A DNA stretch of 64,000 nucleotides from Microbacterium album. Lineage in GTDB: Bacteria > Actinomycetota > Actinomycetes > Actinomycetales > Microbacteriaceae. The stretch spans positions 1 to 64,000 of the forward strand of contig NZ_BMJY01000010.1 of NCBI RefSeq assembly GCF_014643695.1. The letters are read 5' to 3'. The translations under genes and the position numbers were made by a program. Shown here piece by piece: positions 61,937 to 64,000 of this stretch. Position 1 is the stretch's first letter, and every line of letters begins with the position of its first letter. The notes under the pieces were generated by a model that saw nothing but the letters and a program-made list of their open reading frames with translations, ran no database searches and was not told the DNA's origin.

Positions 61937-64000
61937 GTGACGAATGACTCGCCCGCCCCCGCTTCCGTGTCCCCCGCATCCTCTGCGTCGCCTGTCCCCC
62001 CGCCCGCGCCCGCTCGGCGCCCCACGATCCGCTCCCACCACGGGGACTCGTTCGAGGACCCGTACGAGTGGCTGCGGGCCAAGGACGATCCCGAGGTCAT
62101 CGCGCACCTCGAGGCGGAGAACGCCCACACCGATGCCGCGCTCGCCCACCTGGAGCCGCTGCGCGAGCGCATCTTCCAGGAGATCAAGGGCCGCGTGCGG
62201 GAGACCGACCTGAGCCTGCCCAGCCGCCGCGGCGACTGGTGGTACTACGCTCGCACGGTCGAGGGCAAGCAGTACGGCATCCAGTGCCGCGCCCCGATCG
62301 CCGGCCCCGACGACTGGACGCCTCCCGTCCTCGCGCCCGACGTCGACGTGCCGGGCGAGCAGATCCTGCTCGACGGCAACGCCGAGGCCGAGGGCCACGA
62401 CTTCTTCTCGCTCGGATCGTTCGATGTCTCGAGCGACGGCACGCGCATGCTGTGGGGCGTCGACGTGACCGGCGACGAGCGCTACACCGTGCGCGTCAAG
62501 GACCTGACCACCGGTGAGGTGCTGCCGGATGTGCTCGAGGACACGTTCTCGGGGGCGCAGTTCCTGCCCGGGGGCGCACACATCGTCTACACGACCGTGG
62601 ACGACGCATGGCGGCCGGACCGCGCGTGGCTGCACCCCGTGGGATCCCCGGGACGGGACGACGACCGGGAGATCTACCGCGACGAGGACGAGCGCTTCTG
62701 GGTCGGCGCGGGAGTGACCCGCAGCGACCGCTTCCTCGTGCTGCAGTCGGGCTCCTCCATCACGAGCGAGGTGTCGCTCGTGGAGGCGGCGCACGCCACC
62801 GATCCGGACGCGTCGCCGACCGTGGTCTGGCCGCGCCGCGAGGGCGTGGAATACGGCGTCGACCACGCCGCGATCGACGGCGAGGACTGGCTCTACATCC
62901 TCCACAACGACGGCGCGCTCGACTTCGAACTCGTGCGCGCGCGCGTCGACTCGCCCGATCAGACCAAGACGGTGCTCCCCCACGAACCGGGCCGGCGACT
63001 GCTGGACGTCGACTGCTTCCGCGACTTCGCGGTCGTCGAGTACCGGCAGGACGGCTTCCCCCGCGTGGCGGTGCTCGACTACCGCACGCACCAGCTCACC
63101 GAGATCCGGTTCGACGAGCCGCTGTACGCCGCCGGCCTGGGCGGCAACCCCGAGTGGGCGCCGCCCGTGCTGCGCGTCGGGCACGCGTCGTTCACGACGC
63201 CCGCCGCGGTGTTCGAGTACGTGCTCGAGACCGGCGAGCTCATCCTGCGCCGCCGCGCCGAGGTGCTGGGCGGCTTCGACCCCGACGACTACGCGCAGGC
63301 GCGCGTGTGGGCGCCCGCGCAGGACGGCACGAGCATCCCGGTGTCGCTGGTGTGGAAGCGCTCGTTCGGCGAGCCGGGCACCGCACCGCGCCCGGTGCAC
63401 CTGTACGGCTACGGCTCGTACGAGCACTCGATCGACCCGGCCTTCTCGGTCGCGCGCCTGTCCGAACTCGACCGGGGCGTGGTGTTCGCCGTCGCTCACG
63501 TGCGCGGCGGCGGCGAGATGGGCCGGCAGTGGTACGAGGAGGGCAAGCTGCAGTCCAAGCGGAACACGTTCACGGACTTCGTGGACGTCGCCCGTCACCT
63601 GGTCGACGGCGGCTACACGTCGCCGGACCGCCTCGTCGCCGAGGGCGGGTCCGCGGGGGGTCTGCTGATGGGCGCCGTCGCGAACCTCGCGCCCGAGCTG
63701 TTCGCCGGGATCCTCGCGGACGTCCCGTTCGTCGACGCGCTCACGAGCATCCTGGATCCGTCCCTCCCGCTCACCGTCATCGAGTGGGACGAGTGGGGCG
63801 ACCCGCTGCACGACCCGGAGGTGTACGCGTACATGAAGTCGTACACGCCGTACGAGAACGTGCGCGAGGGTGTGACCTATCCGCGGATCCTCGCCATGAC
63901 GTCCCTCAACGACACGCGCGTGCTGTACGTCGAGCCCGCCAAGTGGGTCGCGCGCCTGCGCGAGGTGGGCGCCGACGCGCTGTTCAAGTGCGAGATGGCC
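61937..64000 (+). CDS. ptrB: S9 family peptidase, oligopeptidase B-like (runs off the window)
   Basis: 688 codons are visible from GTG 61937 and the frame is still open at the end; the family is about 690-720 residues, so little is missing. A Pro/Ser/Ala-rich head of ~28 residues leads to TIRSHHGDSFEDPYEWLRAKDDPEVIAHLEAEN, the conserved S9A start. The beta-propeller follows. The hydrolase domain has VHLYGYGSYEHSIDPAFS and the nucleophile in VAEGGSAGGLLMGAVANL; the catalytic Asp lies near the window end and the His beyond it. It would cleave after basic residues in short peptides. Confidence 0.93.
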   Translation, partial: MTNDSPAPASVSPASSASPVPPPAPARRPTIRSHHGDSFEDPYEWLRAKDDPEVIAHLEAENAHTDAALAHLEPLRERIFQEIKGRVRETDLSLPSRRGDWWYYARTVEGKQYGIQCRAPIAGPDDWTPPVLAPDVDVPGEQILLDGNAEAEGHDFFSLGSFDVSSDGTRMLWGVDVTGDERYTVRVKDLTTGEVLPDVLEDTFSGAQFLPGGAHIVYTTVDDAWRPDRAWLHPVGSPGRDDDREIYRDEDERFWVGAGVTRSDRFLVLQSGSSITSEVSLVEAAHATDPDASPTVVWPRREGVEYGVDHAAIDGEDWLYILHNDGALDFELVRARVDSPDQTKTVLPHEPGRRLLDVDCFRDFAVVEYRQDGFPRVAVLDYRTHQLTEIRFDEPLYAAGLGGNPEWAPPVLRVGHASFTTPAAVFEYVLETGELILRRRAEVLGGFDPDDYAQARVWAPAQDGTSIPVSLVWKRSFGEPGTAPRPVHLYGYGSYEHSIDPAFSVARLSELDRGVVFAVAHVRGGGEMGRQWYEEGKLQSKRNTFTDFVDVARHLVDGGYTSPDRLVAEGGSAGGLLMGAVANLAPELFAGILADVPFVDALTSILDPSLPLTVIEWDEWGDPLHDPEVYAYMKSYTPYENVREGVTYPRILAMTSLNDTRVLYVEPAKWVARLREVGADALFKCEMA

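Overview
The window looks like a chromosomal piece of a high-GC actinobacterium of the family Microbacteriaceae, most like Microbacterium. The evidence is the very GC-rich coding sequence, the bifunctional PriA-type HisA, the DUF3046 gene and ClgR-like regulator next to recA, the lexA/LysM divergent pair, the order ftsK-pgsA-cinA-clgR-recA-recX-miaB-miaA, and the many short-spaced TANNNT boxes that imply leaderless mRNAs. The genus is an inference. No tRNA, rRNA or CRISPR array was seen.

Layout. 0-0.3 kb: tail of an ISL3-type insertion sequence. 0.4-2.6 kb (minus strand): the translation cluster infC-rpmI-rplT plus a TrmH-type rRNA methyltransferase. 2.9-4.0 kb: a DUF1844 protein and an M23 peptidase. 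4.3-6.6 kb: a PadR-regulated ABC-2 exporter operon with palindromic operators, bordered on both sides by structured repeats. 6.7-10.8 kb (minus): histidine genes hisC-hisB-hisH-priA plus an SseB-like gene. 10.8-12.2 kb: LysM protein and LexA, divergent. 12.2-20.1 kb: S9 peptidase, HflX, RsmC-like methyltransferase, NAD(P)-binding protein, MobA-like nucleotidyltransferase, DapF and an MFS permease. 20.2-31.1 kb (minus): miaA, miaB, recX, recA, DUF3046, a ClgR-like regulator, cinA, pgsA, ftsK and RNase J. 31.2-39.1 kb: dapA, dfrA, thyA and dapB (lysine and folate/dTMP synthesis), interspersed with arabinofuranosidase, thioredoxin-like, DUF4395, OsmC and TIGR01777 genes. 39-44 kb: GNAT, histidine phosphatase, an aldo/keto reductase with a degraded active site, and PNPase. 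44.3-53.6 kb: a more variable block with a glycosyltransferase-SGNH fusion, DedA, flavin enzymes, acyltransferase, a 2OG-Fe(II) oxygenase, a PfkB kinase and SurE. It sits between pnp and rpsO, which are usually neighbours. 54-64 kb: rpsO, MFS, YceI, FKBP, PrsW, a FAH-family hydrolase, aspartase, a metallophosphoesterase and oligopeptidase B, which runs off the window.

The most notable non-gene structures are these: (1) six copies of a ~37-bp GTTTCGACTCC...GCTCAAC unit, always as tandem pairs right after a stop codon; (2) three copies of a ~135-bp multi-hairpin repeat; (3) a 32-bp tandem duplication that creates an 11-codon ORF coupled at both ends between hisB and hisH; (4) a four-unit GTTKACTAGSG cruciform between an MFS gene and miaA; (5) 11-nt-phased GTTCACC repeats resembling PHO boxes in front of dedA; (6) an operator-like perfect palindrome at the predicted +1 of the aldo/keto reductase gene. 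None amounts to a clear new defence or biosynthetic system. Functions are assigned from family motifs read by eye; no database search was run.
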